From assembly GCA_024305745.1 (NCBI GenBank), contig JAHRBS010000007.1:3162001-3226000 (forward strand): a stretch of 64,000 nucleotides of DNA, read 5' to 3'. The DNA is from Polyporus tsugae (Eukaryota > Basidiomycota > Agaricomycetes > Polyporales > Polyporaceae). Shown in pieces: positions 46,490 to 59,346 of this stretch. The notes beneath the pieces were generated by a model. That model saw only the letters and a list, made by a program, of their open reading frames with translations. It made no database searches and had not been told where the DNA came from. How positions within the stretch are numbered: the stretch's first letter is position 1; each line of letters opens with the position of its first letter. Position numbers and translations under genes: made by a program.

Positions 46490-48238
46490 ATGTTATCCTC
46501 CCGACAGTCCATGCTTCGCGCTCTGAGGACGCCTCCGAGGTTCCAAGTACGTTTTCGTTGTGCGATGTGGGCTCAACAACATTATCTAACATTTACGGAA
46601 CAGTACACAAGCCGCCGGTGGTCAAGCACTGAGCCTCCTCCGGCTGGAGGTCATTCAAATCTCATTAGTGCCTCGTCCTTACTCAAGCCTACGCGCGACG
46701 TTGCGCTACGAACGCAAGGCTTGCAATGGGTCGACCCAGTCGACTCGGATCCATCGCGAGACATGGTAGGACGCGAGACGCGGAAGATGAATGTGTATCA
46801 GGCGGTTCGGGACGCGCTCAGGTACGCCAACACCCTACCACTCTCACCATCTCCCTTTCGTCCCTGAAACCCAGTTTCTTGCTATCTCTCCAGCATTGCG
46901 CTTAGCAAGGACGACACTGCCGTTATCTTCGGCGAGGATGTCGCCTTCGGTGGTGTGTTCCGATGCACTATGGTGAGTGGCTACATTCGAGCTCTTTCCG
47001 TCGTCCATCCGACCCCGCATGCGGGGTACGGCTAATTCATGAAGTAATAAAACTGACACCATGTGATACAATAGGGCCTCGCGGAAGAGTTCGGTACGTC
47101 GCGTGTACCACAATTACGCGACGTGTCTGATTTACGATTGTAGGGCGAGAACGCGTCTTCAACACTCCATTAACAGAGCAGGGTATTGCGGGCTTCGGGA
47201 TTGGTTACGCTGCTATGGGCCATACGGCGATCGCTGAAATACAGTTCGCCGACTATATCTTCCCAGCATTCGATCAAGTATGTCGTTCCGGATTTCCCGC
47301 CAGCATGCCCTTTTCACAAATCCACCCTAGATTGTGAACGAAGCAGCGAAATATCGCTTCCGTAGCAGTGGAAAGTTTAGTGCCGGGAAGCTGACGATTC
47401 GCTGCCCGTCAATGGCAGTCGGCCATGGTGGGCACTACCATTCCCAAAGTCCTGAGGGCTTCTTTATGGGAGCTGCCGGAATCAAAGTGCGTCGGACTTG
47501 AGTTATTTTCGCGTTTCACAGGCCCACATGTGTCCATTCAGCTTGTTATACCCAGATCTCCGATACAAGCGAAGGGTCTCTTGCTCAGTTCAATTCGAGA
47601 GCCTAACCCCGTCATCTTCATGGAACCCAAAATTCTATATCGGTCTGCTGGTAAGTCATATGGCTTGCATGGGGTGTTGAAGTCTAATACTCATACTCGT
47701 CTTCAGTGGAGCAGGTTCCCATTGACGACTATGAGATACCCCTCGGCAAAGCAGAGGTCCTAAGACGCGGATCCGATCTGACGGTGGTGTCTTGGGGAAC
47801 GCCCATCTACAGCTGCGAATCTGCGCTTGATTTCTTAGCCAAGCCTCCACCCTCAATCTCGCAACACGTGCCGGAGTCATTACGTTCGGCGAAAGTCGAG
47901 CTCATCGACTTGCGAACCATCATGCCATGGGACGTTGAGACGGTCGTCGAGAGCGTTCAACGCACGGGGAGGCTTGTCGTCGTCCATGAGGCTGGCCGTA
48001 TCGGAGGCGTGGGCGCAGAAATCGGGGCTGAGATCCAGAAGAAGTGCTTCCTCAAGCTAAACGCGCCCGTCAAGCTGGTCACTGGCTGGGAGTAAGTGCA
48101 TCCTGCTCGTGTTGCGTGAGAAGCTCCTAACGTTACGCGAACCGATTCAGCACGCCGGTTCCGATGCAGTATGAGAAGTTCTATATGCCGGACAACATTC
48201 GTATCCTGGACGCTTTGGTAGAGACTTTAACATACTGA
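46490..48238 (+). CDS. Branched-chain alpha-keto acid dehydrogenase E1 beta subunit, mitochondrial
   Basis: Beta half of the thiamine-diphosphate E1 enzyme that decarboxylates the keto acids of Leu, Ile and Val. The start [19 protein letters not shown], rich in Arg and Ser without acids, looks like a mitochondrial targeting sequence. The core follows: [119 protein letters not shown] and [20 protein letters not shown], ending [19 protein letters not shown] with TGA at 48236-48238. Introns at about 46514-46602, 46823-46894 and several later ones. About 410 residues, normal. Linked by a 183-bp spacer to the divergent CreC-like gene; both touch carbon/nitrogen metabolism, but the pairing may be chance. 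Confidence 0.94.
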
Positions 48239-48627
48239 CCAGCAACGCATCATAGCTCGGTATGCAGGTAGATAGCATTGTACACTATCATCAACATAGA
48301 ACACGCAGCATTGGCGGTTGAATCCCACCAAACCTTGGTTTCGTCTTTATGAAGTTCCGTGTCATGTATAGGACTGGTGGCCGGAGAAATTACAGCATAC
48401 GCAGCCCTGGTATACCACGGGCGTCTCGTCATATTCTTGTATACATGTGGTAAGACATCAGCGCATATCTATATCAAACAAGGCCTCGTACAGATATCGA
48501 TACAGAATCCAGATACAACAGTCCTTCCACACAACAAACAACATTTTCAACCTTGGATACACTGCGACATACGAGGGGAGCACACCTAAATACCCCAGAC
48601 CATTCCTTCACCCATCGAATCTATCAC
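48239..48627. other. Convergent intergenic region between E1 beta and HSF genes
   Basis: AT-richer spacer with the 3' ends of two genes facing each other. No further gene or repeat recognised. Confidence 0.4.
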
Positions 48628-50657
48628 TCATCGTTTCTTCTTGCTCGACGGACCGTCTTCAGACTGCACCACGGGAGCCTCGACTGCCTCTATCTTCCGC
48701 TTCGTGCCCGTCGGAGACGAGAGCACAGCGGTCCCAGGGGACGATGGCGGCAGCCCATCGAGCGCGGGTACATCCAAGAACGTGGAGAAGTCCTCCCCGT
48801 CGTCCTTGCCACACAGACCAGGCGATGACGGATTTGCCAAGTCAGGCATCTCAGTCCCTGTCCCGGCGAGTTGGGCTAGAAACGAGTTGAGGAACTCTGG
48901 ATCGCTCCCATCCTGCCATGGCGTGAAGCCATCGGTCTCTTCGGGCGGCGGTGGCATGGCAGAGTGGTCAATGGTCGGGAAGGTGACGTTCTGTGGGTCG
49001 AGACCCATGCTGTGGATGAGCGCCTGGAGGTTCGTCTGTAGATCGTTTACGTCCGCATCGATCTCCGCAGCGTGTTGATACGTCTTGTTCAGCCGGTCCG
49101 CGTTGTCCAGTAGAGCGGCTTCTTGTGGACTCGTCGGTCCGGCGACGGGTGCGGGAGCGATCGCAAGCGAGCTGAGAGAGACAGTCTGAGGGGCTGGTGG
49201 GAGGGACGGATAGGAATACGGCCAAATTTGTTGCTGTTGTGTAGGATTAGGTGGTTGTGGGAAGGTGGCAGACGGGGCTTGGACGGGGTTCGTGGGAGAC
49301 GTTGATGGAGAAGGGTTCGCGAAAGTCTGTAGGACTTGTTGGAAGTGCGTAGGCGAGGTAAGCATTTGTTGCAACGACGCTTGCCACATGGCTTCTGGGT
49401 TGGCCGCATTGGGATTGGGGATGCCGGCTGAAGCTACAATAGAGGCGGGAGGGGCGGTCGTAGACAATGGAAAGGGAGTAGATACCCCCTGTTGAGTTTG
49501 GAGGTTGGTCATGGTTTGTGGGGGCTTTGTGGGGGATTTCAGGGCGGGATCATGAACTTCAGTGATAGTAGCAGGTGTGGGGGCAGGCGCGATGGGGGAT
49601 TCAATAGTAGCGAATCGTTCGGAAGCTACAGTAAGGTTTAGACCCTCGTATGACTGCTTAAAATTATGGGTCCAAATTACTCACCGACAGAGAAGGGGGA
49701 TTGCTCGCGGCTCCCCGACTCGCCATAGACGTCCATATCAGTCCCCTCGCAATGGCTAGGATTTGTTCGACCATCCCCGATGAGCAGCCGCTTAGCCGGT
49801 ATGGCTCTTTCCCCACCACTACCACCACGAGCCTCTATCGCCCGTCCGAACAGCCCAGCAATGAATTCGAGGATGCGATTGATGGTATCCTCATGTTTCG
49901 CGTGTCGCTCCCTAGCCTCGATGGCTTCCTTCCAGAGGGCGTCATTCGACTGCTTGAGAACGCTCAGGTCCTCGGCGATAGCTTGTTGCTGGCGACGAAT
50001 AGCATTGATGCCCTCGACGATCGACCGGACATCCACGGCTTGGTTCTGCCCTTGATAATCCTGCGAGATAGATGTCTGGAGGAGGCCGACGGTACTATTA
50101 TCCGTCTGCGCGTTGTGTACTGGAGGGTTGCGTTTGCGGTGGATGAGACTTAAGAGATCGGGCTGACCACGGTGGAAGTTAGGATGTGCGAACTGTGTAG
50201 TGTCGGAATCATTGTCGGTGCGCAGGAGGCCCTGTTGGAGGGCGGATATCTTGCGGAAGCCATAGAGGTTGAGCTGCCGGACGAAGGACGAGAAGTTTTG
50301 GTGCTTGAACCACTTCCCAAGGATCTCACGGGCGAACCTCTCTTGATTGAAGACTGAATGACGATGCGTATTAGGGAATGACGATCGGTGGCTTGAGTAC
50401 ACGAAAGACATACTATAGAAGGAGTCACCGGCATCCGACCATTTTACCAAGGCTTCATTTGTGGGGTCGTTGACAATTCTGCAAGTGGTGGTCAGGGAGG
50501 CCAGAGAAGGTAAGTGGTGGTCAGGGAGGCCAGAGAAGGTAAGTGGGGTGTGGACTGACTCGTAAAGCTTGAGGAGAAAGCGAGCTCTTAATGTTGATCG
50601 GGACGCGTCTGCGAGAGTGCTAGGGCCGGGAATGGCGTTCTGGGTCGATTGTGACAT
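48628..50657 (-). CDS. HSF1: Heat shock transcription factor (HSF type)
   Basis: Trimeric transcription factor binding heat shock elements. The HSF-type DNA-binding domain is spread over three exons: RARFLLKLYE, then RIVNDPTNEALVKWSDAGDS, then VFNQERFAREILGKWFKHQN with FSSFVRQLNLYGFRKISALQ (recognition helix SSFVRQLNLYGFRK) and FAHPNFHRGQPDLLSLIHRK. A coiled-coil trimerisation region follows (IVEGINAIRRQQQAIAEDLS, LKQSNDALWKEAIEARERHA). The rest is a long Pro/Gln/Ser-rich activation region. A short aromatic/acidic stretch (PEFLNSFLAQLAG, DFSTFLDVPALDGLP) may be an activation motif, and the end is a basic KKKR. The ATG at 50655-50657 is the first in frame (MSQSTQNAIPGPS). The first coding intron contains a 29-bp tandem repeat. 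Divergent from an unknown gene 203 bp away. Confidence 0.93.
50483..50546 (-). repeat. 29-bp tandem repeat (2.2 copies) in HSF intron
   Basis: Two identical copies of a 29-bp unit (plus-strand start aagtggtggtcagggaggcc) at 50483-50511 and 50512-50540, plus a partial third. In the gene's orientation the unit is pyrimidine-rich (cctccctgacc) and lies directly before the 3' splice site of the first coding intron, so the duplication lengthens and copies the branch-point and polypyrimidine region. Each copy also contains a cttacc segment. Confidence 0.85.
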
Positions 50658-50860
50658 CCAATACAACGTATACGATCCAGCGAGCGGGGAAACAAGAGCC
50701 TGAGGCAGCGAGGGTCACGGTCGGTGCTATTAGTATTGGTCCAAGGCCGCGGCAGAGAACTTGCTCGGCTGTCCACACCACGGTCATGTGACTACTTCTG
50801 GACAAGCGCTAGAGCCTTCCTTTCTTTTGCACTGACAGTGACAGCAGGCCCTCAGTCGAC

Positions 50861-52165
50861 ATGTACATGTTCCCGACGCTCAGCGCATACAATCCATATC
50901 GCCACACCGCACTCTCAGACGTTCTTCTATCTTCCACATATGCAGGGCTTTGCTTCGACCTGGACGCCCGCTGGCCATGCATACCTCCACCATTCGTCTC
51001 TTTTGGCATGCTCTGCTTCCTTGTCCTCGCTGTGTTCCGGCTCTACTTGTACTGTTCAAGACGGAGCCACGTCGTACAAACCGCGAGAGGAATCCTTCAA
51101 GCCATGCTCCCCATATTGACGCCGACCTCCTCCGCATGGCCACCACCCTACCCATCTCTAGCATATCGCGCAGCTATCCGAAAAACACGGCTACGGACGA
51201 CTCTCCTGATCCCCCTCCAGACGCTTTACTTCGATATCCTCCATGGGCGGGTAGAGCTCCGAAACCCTAAGGATCACTTGCCTGCACTTCTCAAGGACTC
51301 GCTCTCGTCCACATCAGGGTTATCGGTCTGCCTCGATGTCGGCTTCTACTGGTGGACCAAGTTGTTGGCATGGATGGTGTTCTGTGACATGTTCACCAAT
51401 GGGCAGACCTGTCGCATACCTGTACGCTCCAGACAAGCTGCTCTGTTTAAACTCACGAGACCAAATCGTCCCATATAGCAAAGCTCCACTGAAGGAAAGT
51501 CGCTATATGCTAGTTGACGGGCCGGAGTATGCACTGAAATGCGCGTTTCCCTCTTGCATCCAGATGTTGCCACTTCTCCGGCCAAGACGGGTCACTCAGC
51601 ATACTCGCCCGCTCCTCCATCGTCGCTATTTCTGAATACTTTGCACGAGGAAACACCTGCCGTCTCCCTCGACTGCGTCCCATATCGTCACCTAGAGTCC
51701 TACATCCGCTCTCTGCAAGCCTCACTTGTCCCTGGATCCTTTCTTATGCTTGGTCTCACTTCGCGCCCCACAAACTGCTCTTTCTGGTCCAAGGCGACAG
51801 TTCTGACCGCCCTCCCCTTCCTTCCCCGCCGCTTCCCCCAATCTCGGCCCCCACAAGAGCCGCTTGCACAGCGCACGACGACTCCGCTGCTCGCGTCTGT
51901 TCTCTCCGTCCTCCAGCTGCTCACCTCCGGCCCGAACCTGCTCACAGTGGAAGTGGTACGGAACGTCTCTCGGGAGTACGCCGACTTCCTACATCAAACG
52001 GTGGACGAACTGGAGAGCGGCCCAGACGTTCGAGTTGCGTTCGTGCGCAAATGGGGAATGCAAGGCTGGATCGAGGAGAGACTGTGTTTAGCGTGGGAGG
52101 CTGCGTTGGTGGATGCGGGCGTGCTGGAGAATTGGGCGATCGTTGTTTGCAAGCCAGACCAATAA
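50861..52165 (+). CDS. Unrecognised gene; exon structure unresolved
   Basis: I do not recognise a family. Coding character is clearest in two blocks: around 51400-51550, with GRPVAYLYAPDKLLCLNSRD and KESRYMLVDGPEYALKCAFP, and from about 51600 to the stop at 52163-52165, with YRHLESYIRSLQASLVPGSF, LTVEVVRNVSREYADFLHQT, VDELESGPDVRVAFVRKWGM and QGWIEERLCLAWEAALVDAG. The two blocks are in different frames, so an intron or a break must lie near 51490-51560; gtatgc at 51524 with an acceptor at 51563 is a candidate but does not give the right phase. Upstream, all three frames stay open from 50860 to 51240. An ATG at 50861 (MYMFPTLSAYNPYRH) is one possible start, and a 51241-51323 intron (gtagag...catcag) is plausible. 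Converges on POT1, 145 bp away. Confidence 0.4.
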
Positions 52166-52310
52166 ATGACAACATTCTTTCCGAGCCTCCAGTCCAGTAC
52201 GGGAGCAATAGGGTATGGATTAAGACGAAGAGTAGCGATATATACGAATATGATACTGATACAAATTAAAAAAGCGCGCCGGACATCAACGAAACATGAC
52301 AGCATTAGTC

Positions 52311-55300
52311 CTATGCGTCCGACTCTAGAACAGAGTGTCGAAGCACGATATATGCGCGTGAACCTGGGTTGTCCGGTTCACCTTCCGGTAACCAGCTGCC
52401 CAACGTTAAGCTAAGCAAAGCTCCGGTATCGTCGTCAGTATTGGAACTGCGGCGCGCCTCGCCATCCGAAACGTTCAGAAGGTCGCCCAAGAGGGGCCGC
52501 ACCCGAGAAACAAACATATCAAACGCCCCTTCAGCATCGTCGTGCACATCTTGTGGGTCCAGGTCTTGCAGAACGGAGCACTGGTCGGGCGGTGAACATC
52601 AGGTGGTCAAGCAAGAGCGAAATCGGAGACATACCCGTTCATCTGCCACAGAAACCTCGAGCGCCGTGCCATCCTCGTCCACGAGGCGAAAATATAGCTG
52701 GAAGAAGGCCTGCGCGAACGTCTGGGTCCCCATAACGTCATCGCACTTCGTGCACATCCGATGCATCTTCGGCAAACTAGCAAAAACTCCAGCAGTCAGT
52801 TTCGATCCCTGCGTGATAAAGAAGGGAGACTAACATGGCGTCGCAGTTCGTGCACCGCAGAGCCGTGCAATCGCGCAGATCGTCCGGGAAGAAGTCCACG
52901 ACCCTCTCCCGTACGCGAAAGACGGCCGGACAAGCTTTGCTCTCCTTGACGTCCGCAAGCGAAACATAGTCGTCGGTAGCTCTCTCCTTGCCCTTGTGTG
53001 ACCGCTCCGAGACCTCCGCCTTCCGTTCCCGTGCCGCAGCCTCAGCCTGACGGGCTGCCCTCGCAGATGTACCCTTCTTGCCCTGCTTCGACGTGCTCTG
53101 TGCCGCTTCGAATACCTCTTTCCGCCTCAGCAGCCCCCTCAACTCCTTGTTTCCAGTCGCCTTGGGGTTCAGTTTCGTGATCAGCCGCTGCTCGCCACCA
53201 AGGCGCCCGCACAGGAGCGAGCCTGACCCCGCGGGCCGCAATCGCAGATTCCGAATGGCGATGAAGTCTCCCGCCTCGAGGGCCCTTCCCAGGTCGACTT
53301 GCGCATCGTTGAGCGACACGCGCACGACACGTTCGGCAAGGGCTCCCGAAGCGATGCTCGGCGAGATGGGGACGAGGTCGGTGCGAGCGGTGTAGTCGGT
53401 AACGTAGAGGTACGAGTACTCGTCTTTCGACGACATGGAGACGACCTATGGTAGCGCACATAGTCAGTGATAAATCCAGGCTAAGGGTGCTGAGCGCAAC
53501 GCACCTCGACCGTGCAGTCGAAATGGTGGTTCTCTTCGGCCTCCTCGATGAGCTGATGCGGGAATTCCATCACGCCCCCCGAGATCTTGGCGTTGGCCTC
53601 CCATTCCTTCTTGCGTCTAAGCGTCGCGTGCGTCAGCACCACAAATCAAGAAGGGAGCAGACTAAGAACCGACTTGAGCAACTCGACCAGATGTGGTTGA
53701 CCCTCAAGCTCATCCTCGTCCAACTTCTGAATCTTGTTAGCCTGTTGCATCCGGCCTTCCAAAGAGCCACCGCCACTGCGTTTGAGCCGCATATTGCGAA
53801 CGGAGTAATACTCTCCGACCTGCATCGTGGGGCCGATGGTTGATGACGAGTCCCACAACTCGACTTGCACCGCAACCTCCGCAAGCTTGGGGGGACACCA
53901 AGTGGCTTGGACGGGCGCCACACCTGGATTGTGAGTGTAGTCGGTGACGAAGACAGTGTAGGTGATGTCGCCGCTGGAGTACCCATGCAAGATCTTCACG
54001 AGACGCACATCAGCCACCCGAGGACTCGCAACCAAAGCAACTTTCCCTTACCTCAACGGTGCAGTCGAAGTACCCCACCTCGCCAACCTCTGAGAGCAGC
54101 CGATGCATACGGCCGCTCTTGGCCGAGATCAACGGGTCGTCGCCAAACGAGACGGTCGCCGCGGAGATGTCCTTCCACCAGTCACTCAGCCGAATGGTGT
54201 ACTGCACCTCGACCGTCTCTGGCTTGAAACGTCGCACGCTGCCCTCTGAGGGCGCGAGCACAAACATGGCGGTCTTGGCAGGGAAAATAGCCCACTGCCA
54301 ACCCTTGAACGAGGGCCCGACTGGGCAATTGAAGTTATTGAACCTGTCGCCCTGGTATGGACTCAGTATCCGGTTACTTCTCAGGGATGGATATAGGCGT
54401 GCGGACTCACAGCGATGGACCTCAGAAGGACGATGTCCCCCGCTGCCGGTTCTGGTAGAGCCTTACGCGTCTTCTCGAACAGGGAGACGTTGAGACCGCT
54501 CGACGCGATGTTTGTGGGGTCGAACAAGTCGAATCGCACCATGAATTCTAAGGTCGAAATTGTCTTCAGTGCGACCACATAGCGGCATGCCAACAGTGAC
54601 TTACCGCCTGTCTTCGTTAACGTGATTGCACTTCCTGAACTTACGACACCCATAATATGCTTGGTACCGGCACCCTGGAAATCGATCAATGGAGTATATG
54701 CACCCTAAGAAGACGTAGTGCTCTGGTCAGACACAGTTTTGGGAACAAGAATGGACACGTACGCATAAAGCTGGGCAGCCCCGTTTAAGGGATTCGACAG
54801 GGTCTATTCGGCCATCCTTACTCGATGATCGGCACTGCGAGTTAGGAACGGTAGGCTGAGAGTGGGTAGGAGACGCCGGATGCTGACGGGCAGGGAGTGG
54901 AGACTCTGGAGGAACAGCCGGAGGGGGAGCGCGAGAGGAGATGGGAGGAATGGGTATGGTAGAATGCTCTGCGGGCGAGGGTGGCCGCTGCGGAGGTTCC
55001 GGTACAGGAACAGCACTTCCTCCGTCACTCCAAGCTTTCCCCATCTCCCCCTGCTCAACGGCTTCAATCAACAAGTAGTCGGGAATGTCGCCTCCGGCCA
55101 CCCAGTACTCCTCGTCTGAGTCGGAGCCCGCAGTGTCGGCGGGCGGTTGAGGTAGCAATTTCCCAGCTTTCGCAAGTTGTTTGAGTTTCCGCTTCTCTTT
55201 CGACTTTTTTCTCTCCTTCGACTGTACGGTTTTGGATAGGTAGGGCAGTGCTTGGGGCACAGGTCGTGATGGGCCGGCCTCCGCGTTCCGTTGGCGCTGA

Positions 55301-56401
55301 AGTGTTGGAGCAGAGCGTAGTTCGTCGAAAGAAGGGACTGCAGTGTTGCGACCTTGCTGGCGGTCTTCGGGACGGGAGGAGATGGACTGGTGGCGGGAAT
55401 CACGCGATACAGGCGGACAGCTAGGACCGGCAGTTTGGCCATTCGCAATTTCATCGCCACGACCACGCTCTCCGGATTCTCTGGCAGTGAAGACCTCTGG
55501 GGGAGGGGAGGGGAGACTTTGCGGGTTCTGCGAATCGTCGGAAGACTGTTGGGACTTCGCGTTCTCCTGTGCAAGGGGTACTGCAGTCGATACGGTAACC
55601 GTAGCGGATACTGAAGGGTCGACATCCATAGCGTCGCCAGAGTTGGATGTAACGACGCTGTTGGTCGGGGCTATTGGTTGCACATTCAGGTCGGCCCCGG
55701 TATAAAAATGGAGATATCGACATACCGATACACACTCCATTGATATTAGATTCGTTCGCCAGAGTGTCCGACACACGGGAGCTCGGTGAGGCGGTGGAAG
55801 GTGTTGTTCTCTTTCGCTTCGGCGGGATGGGGGCGGCTCTAGGCTCAGGCTCCTCTAGAGCGTTGTTAGGATCGGGGGTGGAGTTAGAAGAGCCTGTAGC
55901 TATACCGTGAGCGTGAGTCGCAATATTTCGATAATCGGTGTGAGCTCCAGCGCAGAACCGCTGACCTTCCCATGTGTCAAAGAACGCCTCCTGACCCGTC
56001 TTGCTTCGTATGTGGATGGTTGTGCCATCTCTCCATATGAGCCGCTTACGCAGGACAAGTGGTTTGCACTTTTCTGCGGACAGGTCCTCAAGCACAAGTC
56101 CCCTGGTGGAAATGCGAACCTGGGCGCCGACGACAAGAGGGAGGTTTTGAAAGCACTTCGAGATCCTACCAGACAGTAGGACGTGCGCACGAGACCCCAA
56201 CTCGACCGTCAACGCGAACTCCCATTTATCCCCCGCGATCGTTCCACGTTCGTACACTTTCCCCTCAATATAACCGGTCCCGTCCGTGCCCTTCTTGCAT
56301 ACGTCTGCGGCTCTCCTCTTCTGGTCTGGGTTGAAGGCGGCAGCTATTGTGGCCTGAAACTCCGGGCTGTTGGGGGGGTCATCTTCATGAAGTCGTTTCA
56401 T
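52311..56401 (-). CDS. POT1: Pot1, telomeric single-strand DNA-binding protein, enlarged
   Basis: Binds the G-rich telomere overhang and protects chromosome ends. Roughly 1,200 residues against about 555-635 for yeast and animal Pot1. In order: an extra N-terminal OB-like domain (near 55965-56300; GYIEGKVYERGTIAGDKWEF, VLLSGRISKCFQNLPLVVGA, QVRISTRGLVLED); a linker of about 330 residues, Pro/Ser-rich with a Lys patch (QSKERKKSKEKRKLKQLAKA); the classical first OB (YTPLIDFQGAGTKHIMGVVS, FMVRFDLFDPTNIASSGLNV, AAGDIVLLRSIAV, then YQGDRFNNFN); two successive OB2-like units, one starting YFDCTVE (about 53690-54085) and one starting HFDCTVEV (about 53150-53535); and a C-terminal zinc-ribbon OB with CTNC (about 52840) and CTKC (about 52745). 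The zinc ribbon resembles the partner-binding C-terminal OB of animal POT1. Start at 56401 (MKRLHEDDPPNSPEFQ). Divergent from TAP42. Confidence 0.85.
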
Positions 56402-56684
56402 AGCCTGTCATGTAATGGGAGTAGCGGAGCAAAGGGACGAGAGTGCAAGGCGTCAGGCAGACGCGAATGAGCAGCAGCACAAGGCGCGTGCGAGTTGGAG
56501 TGGTGGTCAAGACTCAAGACGTGATTCTCGGACACACGCGACGCGTCCAACGCGACTTGGATGTTTCGGCTTGCCGGCCCGGCGTCTGCAGCACATTCAA
56601 GTTCACCGCATCGGTCTTCCGCTCCTCCGAGTCCTCGTCCATCATCCAGCCACCCTGTCCTTGCTCTACGACACCCTCGCAGAG

Positions 56685-58127
56685 ATGGAGGAGCTACCGT
56701 TACCGTCCTTATTCCATCGCGCTCTAACCACAGCTTCTAAGGCGCTAACCTTACCAACGATCGAGGACGAGACGCAGGTAAGTGCAGAGTGTTTTCATGT
56801 CTTTTTACGACTCAAATATCATGTCCAGCAACTCATCCAGTCTGCGCTCGCGGACCTTCGTCAATGTGGCTCCCGCGTTGCCAAGCTATCGCTTTTCAGC
56901 GCGAATGAGCAGCTCATGGACATTCCGACCCCCGACCTTGTCTACATCCTCGTTCCCTACGTGCTTTCTGAGGTGCTATCCCACGTTCGTGCACCAGACC
57001 CAGAGGAGCGGATAGATTTGGTTAGCAATGTCAAGGTACGACCACTACTGCTGATGCCCGTTTTTCGTGATACTCACGGAGTGGATAGAGGTATCTCGAA
57101 TCCTTCGTCCGATATCTGGAGCTGTACGAGGTCATCACTGAGGAGGACAAGGCCCTATACGACCGACCCGCATCCTCAATAACCGACCCTGCGAAACGGA
57201 GAGAGCTAAAGATCAGGCAATATAAGCGGGAGAAGGACACCAAGGCCAGGATTGAGGTACGTCTCTCTACTCACAAGCCTACTTTGCGGGGACTCACGGG
57301 ACACAGGCCTTGCGGAAACGTACAAACCAAAGTGCAGCCGAACCGAACACCAACCTAGATCTCATCGCGTCCGTTCTCCCCGATCCATCACAGAAGGCCG
57401 ACGACTCGTCCACTACAGACTCCGATGCCGACACAGAAGAGATCCTCCGCGAGGCCGTGATCCTGCTGCTGCGTTTCATCTACGCAGAAGCACAGACACA
57501 ACTGGAGAGCACAAACCAGGAGCTCGAGCTGTTGCGCAACGCACCTCCAACGCCGCCTCAACGTGAACCGGCGAATGACCCACGAATGACGAATAAGCGT
57601 GAGGAGGATAACATGTGGAAGCTGGACGCGCCGGTAAACAGGGGTGGTCCGGACGGCAAGGGTCCGCTGTTAGACCCTCAAGGACGGGTGAGTTTCCGTC
57701 GCGTGTTTCTTGGAGGGAATCCATGCTCATCCTATATGCAGCCGCTACGCCCATTCATGATCCTCCCCTCGAACGCTGGAGAGCGCGCTCGGCTTCAAGC
57801 CCAGGTATTCCAACCTGACCACCGGCTACCGACCATGACTGTCGACCAGTATCTCGAGATCGAACAACAACGCGGTAACATTATCTCAGGTGGAGGGTAC
57901 GTCCTCTTTCGGAAGCATTGGGTGATCGTCGATTGATGGTTATTGCTTGTAGTCCAGCATCTGAGGCCAAACCTACATCTAAAGAGCAACTCGCTATCGA
58001 TGCGGAACAGGATGGCTCGATCTTCGGAGAAGAGAAGGCGGAAGAGAAGCGGCAGAAGGATGAGTCATGGGCCCAATTCACAGAGGCCAATCCTAGGGGT
58101 GCTGGCAACACTATGAACCGAGGTTGA
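56685..58127 (+). CDS. TAP42: Tap42/IGBP1 (alpha4), PP2A-associated TOR pathway protein
   Basis: Binds catalytic subunits of PP2A-type phosphatases in the TOR pathway and protects them from degradation. The chosen ATG at 56685 gives MEELPLPSLFHRALTTASKA, the usual family start; the longer upstream frame (from 56415) lacks homology. Landmarks: LRQCGSRVAKLSLFSANEQL, DIPTPDLVYILVPYVLSEVL, DPEERIDLVSNVKRYLESFV (the signature with RYLE), LYEVITEEDKALYD, RRELKIRQYKREKDTKARIE, ILREAVILLLRFIYAEAQTQ, QVFQPDHRLPTMTVDQYLEI (the FxPxxxLPTMxxDEYL motif) and a charged tail (EEKAEEKRQKDESWAQFTEA). Stop at 58125-58127. Introns at about 56776-56826, 57036-57089 and others. Convergent with the Rab6 gene. Confidence 0.94.
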
Positions 58128-58370
58128 GCGCAGTCCAGGAATGATGTCGAGCGAGAAGGCATGTCGCCGAGTGTACAGTGCTTCACAAACGCATAGCACA
58201 CAATCTGTAGCAAGTACTCCTCAATGTATAACTAGGACTTGCGGACAGCTGAATACAACAACGTCCCAGGGTTGAATAACATAGTAGGCAGAATGGTATA
58301 CAGACGGTTAGAAAGAACATGCAAGCAAAGAGGAAGCAGAAGATGTACGACGCAGTCTATCAATAAGAAC

Positions 58371-59346
<976 letters not shown>

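Noticed and set aside
56415..57182. Longer N-terminus for Tap42 from 56415
   Set aside because: The family starts MEELxLPxLF, which is at 56685; the upstream frame is Arg/Ser-rich without homology and would approach the POT1 start.
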